Assembly (NCBI GenBank): GCA_031082145.1
Contig: JAVHLP010000002.1
Span: 95,214-159,213, forward strand
Source of the DNA: a bacterium
GTDB lineage: Bacteria; Bacillota; Sulfobacillia; UBA995
Length of the DNA stretch: 64,000 nucleotides
Direction of reading: 5' to 3'
This document shows positions 18,207-26,837 of this stretch, piece by piece. Positions within the stretch are counted from its first letter, which is position 1, and each line of letters begins with the position of its first letter. The notes below the pieces were generated by a model. That model saw only the letters and a list, made by a program, of their open reading frames with translations. It had not been told where the DNA came from and searched no databases. The position numbers and the translations under genes are program-made.

Positions 18207-19028
18207 GTGCAGAAGCTGCAGGCGATAGGCCGCCGTCCGATTTATGTGCTGGTGTTCCTGGTGGGTATCATAGCGTTCCTCTGGCCGCTGGGCTTGCCGG
18301 TCAGTGTCCAGCCGGACACCCTGACCGTGTACAAGGCTCTGGACGCCCTACCGGCCGGTTCGCTGGTGTGGTTCGGGGCCGAGTATGACGTGTCCACCAA
18401 GCCGGAACTGGACCCGCAGGTCGTCGCGGTGTTCCACCATCTCTTCCAGAAGAACCTGAAGCCCGTGATCTACGGCATGTGGCTCCGGGGCCCGACTATC
18501 GTGCAGGGCTTGGTGGAGCCGATCGCCGAGGAATATGGGAAGCAGTACGGCGTGGACTGGATCAACCTCGGGCACAAGCCGGGGACCAGCACCAACCTTC
18601 GCCTCATGACCTCCAACATCACGGAGGGCGCGGCGGGGGTCGACCACTTCGGGAAACCCCTTGCGAACTACCCGATCATGAGGAACGTCACCGCCCTGGA
18701 TAAGGCCAGCGGTTTCCGCCACGTCGTCATCGCCGAGGCGGGGACCCCCGGCAACCGGGAGTACCTCGGTATCGTGGTCAAGGAGAAGGCCATTCCCATG
18801 AGCGTGGCCACCCTTACCATGTCCATCGCCGAGAACAAGCCCTTCGTGGTGGCGGGCGACTTCACCGGCCAGATCCCCGGGCTGCGGGGTGCGGCCGAAT
18901 ACGAGTACCTGGTGGGCAAGGCGGGCAAGGGTGCCTCGGGCACCGATGCCCAATCGCTGGCCGCCCTCCTGGTGTTCGGACTGGTGGTGCTCGGGAATAT
19001 CGGATACCTGACCAGCCCCCGGCGATGA
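18207..19028 (+). CDS. Membrane-anchored extracytoplasmic protein (cluster gene 3)
   Basis: The 273-residue product has an N-terminal helix (about 12-32), a soluble domain of about 200 residues and a C-terminal helix (about 250-268), so the domain is probably displayed on one face of the membrane. The domain has an alternating alpha/beta pattern (SLVWFGAEYD, HLFQKNLKPVIYGMW, INLGHKPGTSTNLRLM). No family is recognised. GGAAGGAGGTGTGAG precedes the GTG start. The two-helix plus domain layout mirrors cluster gene 1. Confidence 0.7.
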   Translation: MQKLQAIGRRPIYVLVFLVGIIAFLWPLGLPVSVQPDTLTVYKALDALPAGSLVWFGAEYDVSTKPELDPQVVAVFHHLFQKNLKPVIYGMWLRGPTIVQGLVEPIAEEYGKQYGVDWINLGHKPGTSTNLRLMTSNITEGAAGVDHFGKPLANYPIMRNVTALDKASGFRHVVIAEAGTPGNREYLGIVVKEKAIPMSVATLTMSIAENKPFVVAGDFTGQIPGLRGAAEYEYLVGKAGKGASGTDAQSLAALLVFGLVVLGNIGYLTSPRR

Positions 19029-19080
19029 GCCGGGAGTCCATCCTTCACGCGTCCGGTAGCGGACGGGGAGGTGAGAGATC

Positions 19081-19728
19081 GTGAGCTTTGATTTTCCGAG
19101 CTTGCTGAGTGCGGACGGTGCACCGGTGTGGGCGGCCGCCCTCTGCACCTTGGCCATCTGGACTTTCCTGATCCGGGACAACCCCATCTACCGCCTTGCC
19201 GAGCACGTGATGGTGGCCCTGGCCGCCGGGTGGGGAGTCGGCTACTACTACTACAGCTACATCCACCCGGTCATCACGGAAGAGCTGATCGGCCAGGGGC
19301 GCTGGTTCTACATCATCCCGATCATCCTGGGCCTGTTCCTGTACACCCGGTTCATCCCGTCGGTGTCGTGGCTGGCCCGCTATCCCATGTCGGCCTACAT
19401 CGGCTACGGCGCCGGCTACTACCTGGCCTTCAACGCGAAGCCCTTCCTGAGCCAGGTAACCGCCAGCTTCGTCTCGTTCAGCCAGCCCGCCTTCACCGGC
19501 ACTCTCAACCAGATCGTCTTCTTCATCTGCATCCTGGCGTCGCTGGTGTACTTCTTCTTCACGATCAGCAAGGAACGCCCGGCCATGGGCTATGCCTCGC
19601 AACTGGGGAAGATCGTCATCCTGATAGCCCTGGGCGCGCACTTCGGCAACACCGTGCTCTACCGGTACAACCTGTTCCTGGGCCGGCTCTCCTATGTCCT
19701 GGGCGAATGGATGGGGCTACTCCAGTAG
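19081..19728 (+). CDS. Six-helix membrane protein (cluster gene 4)
   Basis: The 215-residue product has about six predicted membrane helices with aromatic-rich ends (GYYYYSYIHP, RWFYIIPIILGLFLYTRF, VYFFFTI). No known transporter motif is seen. GGGGAGGTGAG precedes GTG 19081. It is the last of four membrane proteins before a hairpin and the first GlmL-type ATPase gene. Confidence 0.7.
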   Translation: MSFDFPSLLSADGAPVWAAALCTLAIWTFLIRDNPIYRLAEHVMVALAAGWGVGYYYYSYIHPVITEELIGQGRWFYIIPIILGLFLYTRFIPSVSWLARYPMSAYIGYGAGYYLAFNAKPFLSQVTASFVSFSQPAFTGTLNQIVFFICILASLVYFFFTISKERPAMGYASQLGKIVILIALGAHFGNTVLYRYNLFLGRLSYVLGEWMGLLQ

Positions 19729-19755
19729 CCTCCGCCGGCCTGAGCGCTTGAGCAA

Positions 19756-19784
19756 GGAAGCCCACCCCTTCCGGGTGGGCTTCC
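19756..19784 (+). terminator. Strong hairpin between membrane genes and first GlmL-type gene
   Basis: A perfect 12-bp stem (GGAAGCCCACCC/GGGTGGGCTTCC) with a 5-base loop starts 28 bases after the membrane gene stop. No T-run follows, only C-rich sequence, so it may act as a partial terminator or RNA-processing site that sets different levels for the two halves of the cluster. Confidence 0.55.
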
Positions 19785-19817
19785 CCCACAACCTGGAGTC
19801 GAGGGGGAGAGCCGCTG

Positions 19818-21647
19818 GTGGACGACCGGCAGCCACGGACCATCCTGGCCACCGACGTGGGCAGCACCACGACCAAGGCCTTACTCATCGAGAAACAGGG
19901 TGAGGAGTACCGGTTGAGCTTCCGCGGCGAGATGCCCACCACGGTGGAGGCGCCCTGGGAGAACGTGATGGTCGGCGTGCGCAAGGCCATACGCCGGCTG
20001 GAGGAGCTCAGCGGCAGGCGGTTCCTGACCCCGGAGGGAGTGCTCCTCAGACCCCGCCGGGGTGACGACGGCGTCGACTACTATGTGTCTACCTCCAGCG
20101 CCGGCGGGGGTCTGCAGATGATGGTGGCCGGGCTGGTGAGCACCGTCTCGGCCTCCAGCGCCAACCGGGCGGCGCTCGGCGCCGGGGCGGTGGTGCTGGA
20201 TGTCATAGCCGTCGACGACGGGCGCGCCACTTCGGAGCAGATCACCCGCATAACCGAGCTCCGGCCGGACATCATCCTCATGTCGGGTGGCGTGGACGGC
20301 GGCTCGGTGACCCACCTGGCGGCCATCGCCGAGACGATCGTGCAGGCGAGCCCCCAGCCCCGGTTCGGCGCCACCTACAAGCTCCCGCTGGTCTACGCGG
20401 GCAACCGCGATGCCGCCGATCTGGTGGAGGCGGTGGCCGGCGAGGTGATGGACGTGCACGCGGTCGAGAACCTTCGCCCCCGGCACGACCTGGAAAACCT
20501 GGGCCCGGCCCGCGAGACCATCCATGACCTCTTCATGAACCACGTCATGGCCCAGGCGCCGGGCTACGGCGAGCTCATGGGGTGGGTGGACGTCACCATC
20601 ATGCCCACCCCCGGCGCGGTGGGGCGCATCATCATGGTGATGGCCGAGCGCTACCGGGCCAACATTATCGGGGTCGACATCGGCGGGGCCACCACCGACG
20701 TGTTCTCCGACTTCGGCGGCACCTTCACCCGCACCGTAAGCGCCAACCTGGGCATGAGTTACAGCATCTGCAATGTCCTGGAGGAAGCCGGCTTTGAGAA
20801 CATCCGGCGCTGGGTGCCCTTCGAGGTCGACCAGCGCACCCTCTCCGACTGGGTGGCCAGCAAGATGGTGCGGCCGACGACCTTGCCCCAGACCCTGGAC
20901 AATCTCATGTTGGAGCAGGCGCTGGCCCGGGAAGCCCTCCGCCTCTCCTTCGAGCATCACCGTAGCCTGGCCCGCAAGGTGGAGAAGGAGGAGATCGTGG
21001 CCGGCTGGCGTTCCCAGCAGAAGATCTTCAGGTCGGTGGGCGAGGAGGTCATCGACCTCAAGCGCCTGGGCATGCTGGTGGGCAGCGGCGGGGCCCTGTC
21101 CCACGCCCCGCGGCGGGCCCAGGCTGCCCTGATGCTGCTGGATAGCTTCCAGCCGGAAGGGGTTACCCAGCTCGCGGTGGACAGCATATTCATGATGCCT
21201 CACCTGGGGGTGCTATCCAGCACCCACCCCGACATCGCCGCCCAGGTTTTCGACCTTGACTGCTTGGTTCGTCTGGGTACCTGCATCGCGCCGGCAGGAA
21301 GAGGACGGGACGGACAGCCCGCGGTCACCGTGCGCCTGCATCCCGCCGGTGGGAAGGTCGAGGACACACGGGTGGCCTTTGGCGAGTTGGTCCGGCTGCC
21401 CCTCGCCGTCGGGCAGACCGCACGGGCGGAGATCCTGCCCGCGGGGGGCTTCGACGTGGGGGCCGGCCGGGGACGTCCGGTTACCGCCGAGGTAGAGGGA
21501 GGCCTGGTGGGGGTCATCGTGGATGCCCGCGGCCGCCCGCTGGAGCTGCCCGCCGATGACCGCAAGCGCCGGGCGAAACTCCTGGCCTGGATGGAACAGC
21601 TTGACGCCTATCCCCCGGAAGCCCTCCGGGGTCTGAAGGGGGGTTAG
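19818..21647 (+). CDS. GlmL/MutL-family actin-fold ATPase, copy 1
   Basis: The 609-residue product matches the family typified by glutamate mutase accessory protein GlmL (MutL). The first phosphate motif ATDVGSTTTKA is at about 11-21. The second, GVDIGGATTDVFS, is near residue 290. STSSAGGGLQMMVAG and MSGGVDGGSVTH are further family blocks. In known GlmL systems the protein repairs or activates adenosylcobalamin mutases. No mutase gene lies in this window, and the partners here are membrane proteins and a beta-rich protein, so the real client is unknown. The start is GTG 19818, with GAGGGGGAGA upstream. Copy 2 lies at 23.8-25.7 kb. Confidence 0.88.
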   Translation: MDDRQPRTILATDVGSTTTKALLIEKQGEEYRLSFRGEMPTTVEAPWENVMVGVRKAIRRLEELSGRRFLTPEGVLLRPRRGDDGVDYYVSTSSAGGGLQMMVAGLVSTVSASSANRAALGAGAVVLDVIAVDDGRATSEQITRITELRPDIILMSGGVDGGSVTHLAAIAETIVQASPQPRFGATYKLPLVYAGNRDAADLVEAVAGEVMDVHAVENLRPRHDLENLGPARETIHDLFMNHVMAQAPGYGELMGWVDVTIMPTPGAVGRIIMVMAERYRANIIGVDIGGATTDVFSDFGGTFTRTVSANLGMSYSICNVLEEAGFENIRRWVPFEVDQRTLSDWVASKMVRPTTLPQTLDNLMLEQALAREALRLSFEHHRSLARKVEKEEIVAGWRSQQKIFRSVGEEVIDLKRLGMLVGSGGALSHAPRRAQAALMLLDSFQPEGVTQLAVDSIFMMPHLGVLSSTHPDIAAQVFDLDCLVRLGTCIAPAGRGRDGQPAVTVRLHPAGGKVEDTRVAFGELVRLPLAVGQTARAEILPAGGFDVGAGRGRPVTAEVEGGLVGVIVDARGRPLELPADDRKRRAKLLAWMEQLDAYPPEALRGLKGG

Positions 21648-21651
21648 AGCC

Positions 21652-22974
21652 ATGAACAGCGGCTACCAGGTGACGATGGTCCGAAAGGTGCGCAAGCTGC
21701 CCCTGCCGGGAGAAGTCCTGGTACAACCGGGCCAGCGGGTGGAACCGGAGACGCCGGTGGCCCGCATCGACCTGCGGCCCGGCATTCCCTGGGTGCTGCC
21801 GGTCGGCCGCCTCCTGGGCATCGAGTCCGACCTGCTCCCCGCGGCCATGTTACGGCAGGTGGGTGACCGGGTGCGGCTTCGGGAGGTCATCGCCGTCGCT
21901 CAGAAAGGCATCTACGGCCGCAAGGAGTACGAGTCCCCCACCGACGGGGTGATCGAGGACATCTCCCACCGTTCGGGCCGGGTGGTCATCCGCGAGGAGT
22001 TCGGCCGCGAGGAACCGCCGATAAGCTTCGACGTGGCCTTTGAGATCGGCTGCAAGCCCCGTGACCTTCCCCGGAACATGATGAAGAAGGTGGGCGACGA
22101 GATAAAGCGGGGACAGGTGGTGGCCAAGAAAGGGGAGACCCAGGCTTTCTTCACCAAGACGGCGCTGGCCCCCATATCCGGCGTGATCACCGAGGTCAAC
22201 GCCCAGACCGGCTACGTCACCATCTCCCGTCCTTTCAAGGAGGTGATCGTCCGCGCCTACGTCAGCGGCGCGGTCGCGACCCTCCTCCCCGGGCGGGGGG
22301 CCGTCGTTGAGACACCGGCGGCGAGGATCATAGGAGCCTTCGGGGTGGGCCGCGAGGGCCACGGGCGGCTCCGGGTGGCGACAGCGGATGTCCTGGAGCC
22401 GAACGCGATCACTCCCGAAGACGAGGGGGCCATCCTGGTGGCCGGAGGCCCGGTCAGCCGGGAGACTCTTCGCCGGGCCCTGGAATGCGGGGTCAGGGGA
22501 ATCATCGCCTCAACTGCGGGCTACCTGGACATCGTCGAGGCCCTCGGCATCAAGGTGGGGGTAGGGATTACCGGTCAGGAGGATATCCCACTGACGCTCA
22601 TCCTCACCGAGGGCTTCGGCCGCCTGTCCATGCGGGAGAACTCCTTCGCCGCCCTGCGCGGCCTGGAGGGGAGACTGGCTTGCGTCAACGGCGCCACCCA
22701 GATCCGGGCCGGCGCCATCCGTCCGGAGGTCGTGGTCCCGTTCCCCGGCTGGGATGGTCCCCTGGCGGAGGAGACGGGACCCGAAGAGGACCTCGCTCTC
22801 GGCCAGCGGGTGCGGATCATAAGCGAACCCTACTTCGGCCAGATGGGCGTGGTGGCCGAGTTGCCGCGGCAACCCGAGGTCCTGCCCACCGAGGCGCGAG
22901 TGCCGGTGGTGGTGGTGGCTCTCGCCGACGGCACCCCGGCCAGGATCCCTCGGGCCAACGTGGAGGTGTTCTGA
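21652..22974 (+). CDS. Barrel-sandwich/KOW-like partner protein, copy 1
   Basis: A 440-residue protein starting 4 bases after the GlmL-type gene. The N-terminus KLPLPGEVLVQPGQRVEPET has the look of a biotinyl/lipoyl-like barrel-sandwich hybrid, and a second such segment occurs near 135-185 (KVGDEIKRGQVVAKKGET). No biotinylation or lipoylation lysine motif (MKM or DK) is visible. A Rossmann-like middle contains GVGITGQEDIPLTLILTEGFG and LACVNGATQIRAG. The C-terminus (LGQRVRIISEPYFGQMGVV ... RIPRANVEVF) resembles a KOW-type SH3 fold. It pairs with copy 2 at 25.7-26.8 kb. Function unknown. Confidence 0.75.
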   Translation: MNSGYQVTMVRKVRKLPLPGEVLVQPGQRVEPETPVARIDLRPGIPWVLPVGRLLGIESDLLPAAMLRQVGDRVRLREVIAVAQKGIYGRKEYESPTDGVIEDISHRSGRVVIREEFGREEPPISFDVAFEIGCKPRDLPRNMMKKVGDEIKRGQVVAKKGETQAFFTKTALAPISGVITEVNAQTGYVTISRPFKEVIVRAYVSGAVATLLPGRGAVVETPAARIIGAFGVGREGHGRLRVATADVLEPNAITPEDEGAILVAGGPVSRETLRRALECGVRGIIASTAGYLDIVEALGIKVGVGITGQEDIPLTLILTEGFGRLSMRENSFAALRGLEGRLACVNGATQIRAGAIRPEVVVPFPGWDGPLAEETGPEEDLALGQRVRIISEPYFGQMGVVAELPRQPEVLPTEARVPVVVVALADGTPARIPRANVEVF

Positions 22975-23017
22975 CCCGTCCGGCTGGGAATACTCGGAGC
23001 CGGGGGGTCGAGAGCCC

Positions 23018-23308
23018 TTGCTGGACTCCGAGCGGGCCGAACGCCTGGTGAGGGAGATGGCCCGGGCCATACAGGCCCGGGGGTTGACCGTCCCCGCCCT
23101 GCTCCTGGGAGAGGCCTGCCGCCCTCTCACTTTCCTGGCCAGCCAGTGGCTCCATGCCTTCGGCCCCTTCGTGGCAGGCGCGCTGAACCTGGCCATGCCC
23201 GGTCTGGACGAGAACCGGGTGGCCGAGTACGCTTACCTCCTGGAGAACCGCTCTAACCTGGACGCCTTGCTTGACCGCCTGGAGGAGACGGCCAACGCGG
23301 GAGGATAA
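23018..23308 (+). CDS. Small helical protein, copy 1
   Basis: The 96-residue product is mostly helical: an N-terminal amphipathic helix, then LTVPALLLGEACRPLTFLASQWLHAFGPF and an LLENRSNLDALLDRLEE end. It shares a clear pattern with the next gene (x-TPA-LL-EA-RPL-F-SQ-H-F-P and ENR-N-D-L-DRL-E), so the two are paralogues. TTG 23018 or CTG 23021 could be the start. It sits between the two GlmL-type units. Confidence 0.65.
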   Translation: MLDSERAERLVREMARAIQARGLTVPALLLGEACRPLTFLASQWLHAFGPFVAGALNLAMPGLDENRVAEYAYLLENRSNLDALLDRLEETANAGG

Positions 23309-23364
23309 CACCCGACCGCCGCCGAAGTCGGGAGGGCACCGGGCCGGTGGCGGAGGTGGGGTAG

Positions 23365-23778
23365 GTGGCGGGTTCGGTTCCCCCGGCAGGGGATGAACTC
23401 ACCCCGGAGCGACGGGACGAGATCATCGACTGGATCGTGGAGCGGGCCGCCCGGGGGGGCCTGATCACGCCCGCCATGCTCCTCATTGAGGCTCACCGCC
23501 CCTTGAGCTTCATCGGCAGCCAGGCGGTCCATTTCTTCTCGCCTGTCATCGGCGCCATCGTGGACCCCCGGCGGGTTGACGAGTTGGCCCTGTTGATGGA
23601 GAACCGGGATAACATTGACCTCCTGGTGGACCGCCTGCAGGAACGCCTTGACCAGGATCAGGCCCGTCGGCCCCCTAGACCCCGCCAAACCCGCGGCTGG
23701 CGGGGGTTCTTGGCTCGTCTCCTTGGCTCCTCGAGTCGAGATCCCGGCGGCGATCCGCCAACCCCCCCTGCCCCCTGA
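23365..23778 (+). CDS. Small helical protein, copy 2
   Basis: A 137-residue paralogue of the preceding gene (LITPAMLLIEAHRPLSFIGSQ, LMENRDNIDLLVDRLQERL) with an added basic, proline-rich C-terminal tail (about 95-137) that looks disordered. GGAGGTGG lies 7 bases before GTG 23365. The conserved hydrophobic helix could peripherally associate with membrane; unproven. It directly precedes the second GlmL-type gene. Confidence 0.65.
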   Translation: MAGSVPPAGDELTPERRDEIIDWIVERAARGGLITPAMLLIEAHRPLSFIGSQAVHFFSPVIGAIVDPRRVDELALLMENRDNIDLLVDRLQERLDQDQARRPPRPRQTRGWRGFLARLLGSSSRDPGGDPPTPPAP

Positions 23779-23845
23779 CGGGGGAGGGTTTCCCTTCCCC
23801 CGAGGCGAAGCATGGCTCAAGACCGTAGCCAAGGGGGAGCGCTTC

Positions 23846-25690
23846 TTGGCCAACGATAGCAGCCCCGGGTCCATCCTGGCCACCGACTGCGGCAGTACTA
23901 CCACCAAAGCGATCTTGATCGACCGCGACGCTACCGGCTACCGGCTGGTCGCCCGGGGCGAGGCCCCCACCACCGTGGAAGCCCCGTTCGAAGATGTTAC
24001 CCTGGGTGTTCGCAACGCCGTCGGGGAACTTGAGGAACTCACCGGCCGGTCTCTCCTGGGCCCTGACGGTCTGCCCAGTCCCGGCCGTCCCGGATCACCC
24101 GGTCTGTTCCTGTCCACCTCCAGTGCCGGGGGCGGCCTGCAGATGATGGTGGCCGGTGTCATCAAGTCCATGACTGCCGAGAGCGCCCAGCGGGCGGCCT
24201 TGGGGGCGGGGGCCATTGTCATGGACACGATAGCCATTGATGACGGCCGGCGGCCCCATGAGAAGATCCGCCGCATCCGCGACCTCCGTCCCGATATGAT
24301 CGTCCTCTCTGGAGGCGTCGACGGGGGGACGGTCACCCATGTGGCCCAGGTCGCCGAGCTGATCGCCGCCGCCCGCCCCCGGCCCCGGCTGGGGAGTTCC
24401 TTCCGGTTGCCCGTCATCTACGCCGGGAACGTCAAGGCCAGGGAGCACATCCGCAAGGTCTTGGGCGAGTTGGTCGACCTCCGGGTAGTGGCCAACCTGC
24501 GCCCGGTCATGGAGAGGGAGGAGCTGGGGCCGGCCCGGGAGGAGATTCACCACCTGTTTATGGAGCATGTCATGGCCCAGGCTCCTGGCTATGCCACGCT
24601 CAGCGGATGGACGCCGGTCCCCATCATGCCCACCCCCGGGGCAGTAGGCCTGGCCATGCAGAGCGTGGCCCGGCTGCATGGCACCAGCGTCATAGGGGTG
24701 GATATCGGCGGGGCCACCACTGATGTGTTCTCGGTGTTCGGAGCCGACCAGGAGCTGTTCGTCCGGACGGTAAGTGCCAACCTGGGCATGAGCTATAGTG
24801 TCTCCAACGTCCTCCTGGAGGCGGGGGCCGACAACGTTCTCCGCTGGCTGCCGCTGCCGGTCAGCCCCGCCGATTTGACAAACCGGATTCGCAACAAGAT
24901 GATCCGTCCGACCACCATTCCCCAGACCCTCGAGGAACTACTCATAGAGCAAGCCTTAGCCCGCGAGGCGTTGAGGCTGGCCCTGGAGCACCACCGTACC
25001 CTGGCCCGGGGCCTGAAGGGGATCCAGCGGCTGCGGCACGTGGGAGAGACGTTCAGCCAGGAAGCGACCGGGCAGACCCATATCAACCTCATGGAACTGG
25101 GCTTCCTGGTCGGGTCGGGCGGCGCCCTCTCCCATGCCCCTCGCCGCATGCAGGCCGCTCTCATGCTCCTCGATGCTTTCCAGCCGGAAGGGGTTACCCG
25201 GCTGGCCGTTGACAGCATCTTCATGATGCCGCAACTGGGGGTCTTGTGGGCGGTTCACCCCGAGCCGGCGGCCCAGGTGTTCGAGCGGGATTGCCTCGTT
25301 CACCTGGGCACCGCCGTGGCCCCGGTCGGGGTGGGCCGCCCGGGAGAGCGGGTACTCACCGTCCGTGGCGTTCTTCCCACGGCCGGAGAGGTAGAAGAGG
25401 AACTGCTCGCAGGTCAACTGCGGGTGCTCCCGCTGGCCCCCGGGGAGCGGGCTGACCTCGAACTCTCCCCCGCCTGGGGGTTCGACGTCGGAGCCGGAAA
25501 AGGCCGCAGGGCGAGGGTCGGAGTCCAGGGCGGCGTCTGCGGGCTGATCCTGGACGGGCGGGGGCGTCCCCTCATCCTCCCCCCGGATCCGCCGGAGCGC
25601 CGCCGCAAACTGGTGGAGTGGTTCCTGAGTGTTGATGCCTATCCCGCGGACCTGCTCAAGCGCCAGGCGGGGCCGCCCATCAGGGGGTGA
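23846..25690 (+). CDS. GlmL/MutL-family actin-fold ATPase, copy 2
   Basis: The 614-residue paralogue of copy 1 has the same landmarks: ATDCGSTTTKAILID at about 12-26, STSSAGGGLQMMVAG, LSGGVDGGTVTHVAQ, MPTPGAVG, GVDIGGATTDVFSVFG and GGALSHAPRRMQAALMLLDAFQPEGVTRLAVDSIFMMP. I chose TTG 23846 because GGGGGAG lies 6 bases upstream and the protein then begins close to the phosphate-1 strand as copy 1 does. The two copies align over their whole length, so this is a duplicated gene, not a fragment. Confidence 0.86.
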   Translation: MANDSSPGSILATDCGSTTTKAILIDRDATGYRLVARGEAPTTVEAPFEDVTLGVRNAVGELEELTGRSLLGPDGLPSPGRPGSPGLFLSTSSAGGGLQMMVAGVIKSMTAESAQRAALGAGAIVMDTIAIDDGRRPHEKIRRIRDLRPDMIVLSGGVDGGTVTHVAQVAELIAAARPRPRLGSSFRLPVIYAGNVKAREHIRKVLGELVDLRVVANLRPVMEREELGPAREEIHHLFMEHVMAQAPGYATLSGWTPVPIMPTPGAVGLAMQSVARLHGTSVIGVDIGGATTDVFSVFGADQELFVRTVSANLGMSYSVSNVLLEAGADNVLRWLPLPVSPADLTNRIRNKMIRPTTIPQTLEELLIEQALAREALRLALEHHRTLARGLKGIQRLRHVGETFSQEATGQTHINLMELGFLVGSGGALSHAPRRMQAALMLLDAFQPEGVTRLAVDSIFMMPQLGVLWAVHPEPAAQVFERDCLVHLGTAVAPVGVGRPGERVLTVRGVLPTAGEVEEELLAGQLRVLPLAPGERADLELSPAWGFDVGAGKGRRARVGVQGGVCGLILDGRGRPLILPPDPPERRRKLVEWFLSVDAYPADLLKRQAGPPIRG

Positions 25691-26823
25691 CCGGGGTGGC
25701 TCACGCGTACACTCCCGGCCTCAAGGTCAGCCGGGAGACCACACTGCGCAAGGTGCGCCGCCTGCCTCTGGCCGGCGAGGTCCTGGTACACCTGGGGCAG
25801 CGGGTGGCTCCGGCCACCATCGTGGCCCGGACCGAGGTACCGGGAGATCCTCACACGGTCAACGTGGCCAATATCCTGGGGATCGAACCGGGTGAGGTTC
25901 CCGCCCGGATGACCGTGGCCGCCGGCGAGGTCGTGACCCGCGGGCAGCTCATCGCCAGTTCTCGCGGGTTTCTGGGCTTGAGCCGGCGAGAGGCTCGTTC
26001 ACCCGTGGACGGGCGGGTGGAGATGGTCTCGGGGATCACCGGGCAGGTGACCCTGCGCGAGCACCCCGTCCCAGTGGAGATCAACGCCTACCTATCCGGG
26101 GTGGTAGGGGAGGTCTTGCCCGGAGAGGGAGTGGTCGTCGAGTCCACTGGAGCCCTGGTTCAGGGCATCTTTGGGGTCGGTGGCGAGACCCACGGCCCCC
26201 TCCGGGTGGCGGTCGATGACCCCGGTCAGCCGCTCGAGGCCCACCACGTCCGGGACGACGACCGGGGGCGAGTCCTGGTGGGCGGATCGCTGGTGTCCCA
26301 GGAGGCGATCAGGAAGGCCATCGCGGTGGAGGTAGCCGCCCTGGTGGCCGGCGGTGTGGTGGACCAGGATCTGACCGACCTCCTGGGACGCAGCATTGGC
26401 GTGGCCATCACCGGCCACGAGGACATCCCGCTGACCCTTCTGGTGACCGAGGGGTTCGGGCCCATGCCCATGGCCCCGCGCACTCTCCAGCTACTGCAGG
26501 CCCTGGATGGCCAGACTGCCTGCGTCAACGGCGCCACCCAGATCCGGGCGGGGGTGCTGCGGCCGGAGATCATCATTCCCTATCCCGACCGGCCGGCCGG
26601 CGGCGAGCCCAGCGTTTGCCAAGCCACCGGTTTGGCCCCCGGCACGCTGGTCCGGATCATCAGGGAACCCGCCTTCGGCAAGCTTGCCCGGGTGCGGGAG
26701 CTCCCGCCGGAACTGGTCGCCATTGAGACCGAGGCCAGGGTGAGAGTCCTCCGGGCCCGGCTTGAGGATGGCGCTGTCCTGACCGTCCCTCGAGCCAACG
26801 TTGAGATCATGGAAGTAGACTGA
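25687..26823 (+). CDS. Barrel-sandwich/KOW-like partner protein, copy 2
   Basis: A 378-residue paralogue of copy 1, overlapping the end of the GlmL-type gene by 4 bases. Shared blocks are LRKVRRLPLAGEVLVHLGQRV, GVAITGHEDIPLTLLVTEGFG, ACVNGATQIRAGVLRPEIIIPYP and the closing VPRANVEIMEVD. It is about 60 residues shorter than copy 1, missing part of the second barrel-sandwich region. Tight coupling of each such gene to a GlmL-type gene suggests that the products act as a pair. Confidence 0.75.
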   Translation: MTGVAHAYTPGLKVSRETTLRKVRRLPLAGEVLVHLGQRVAPATIVARTEVPGDPHTVNVANILGIEPGEVPARMTVAAGEVVTRGQLIASSRGFLGLSRREARSPVDGRVEMVSGITGQVTLREHPVPVEINAYLSGVVGEVLPGEGVVVESTGALVQGIFGVGGETHGPLRVAVDDPGQPLEAHHVRDDDRGRVLVGGSLVSQEAIRKAIAVEVAALVAGGVVDQDLTDLLGRSIGVAITGHEDIPLTLLVTEGFGPMPMAPRTLQLLQALDGQTACVNGATQIRAGVLRPEIIIPYPDRPAGGEPSVCQATGLAPGTLVRIIREPAFGKLARVRELPPELVAIETEARVRVLRARLEDGAVLTVPRANVEIMEVD

Positions 26824-26837
26824 GGAGGGGAAGCCTG

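Noticed and set aside
19818-21647. True glutamate-mutase locus
   Set aside because: No mutase catalytic subunits, cobalamin-binding DxHxxG motif or methylaspartase gene occur near either GlmL-type gene.
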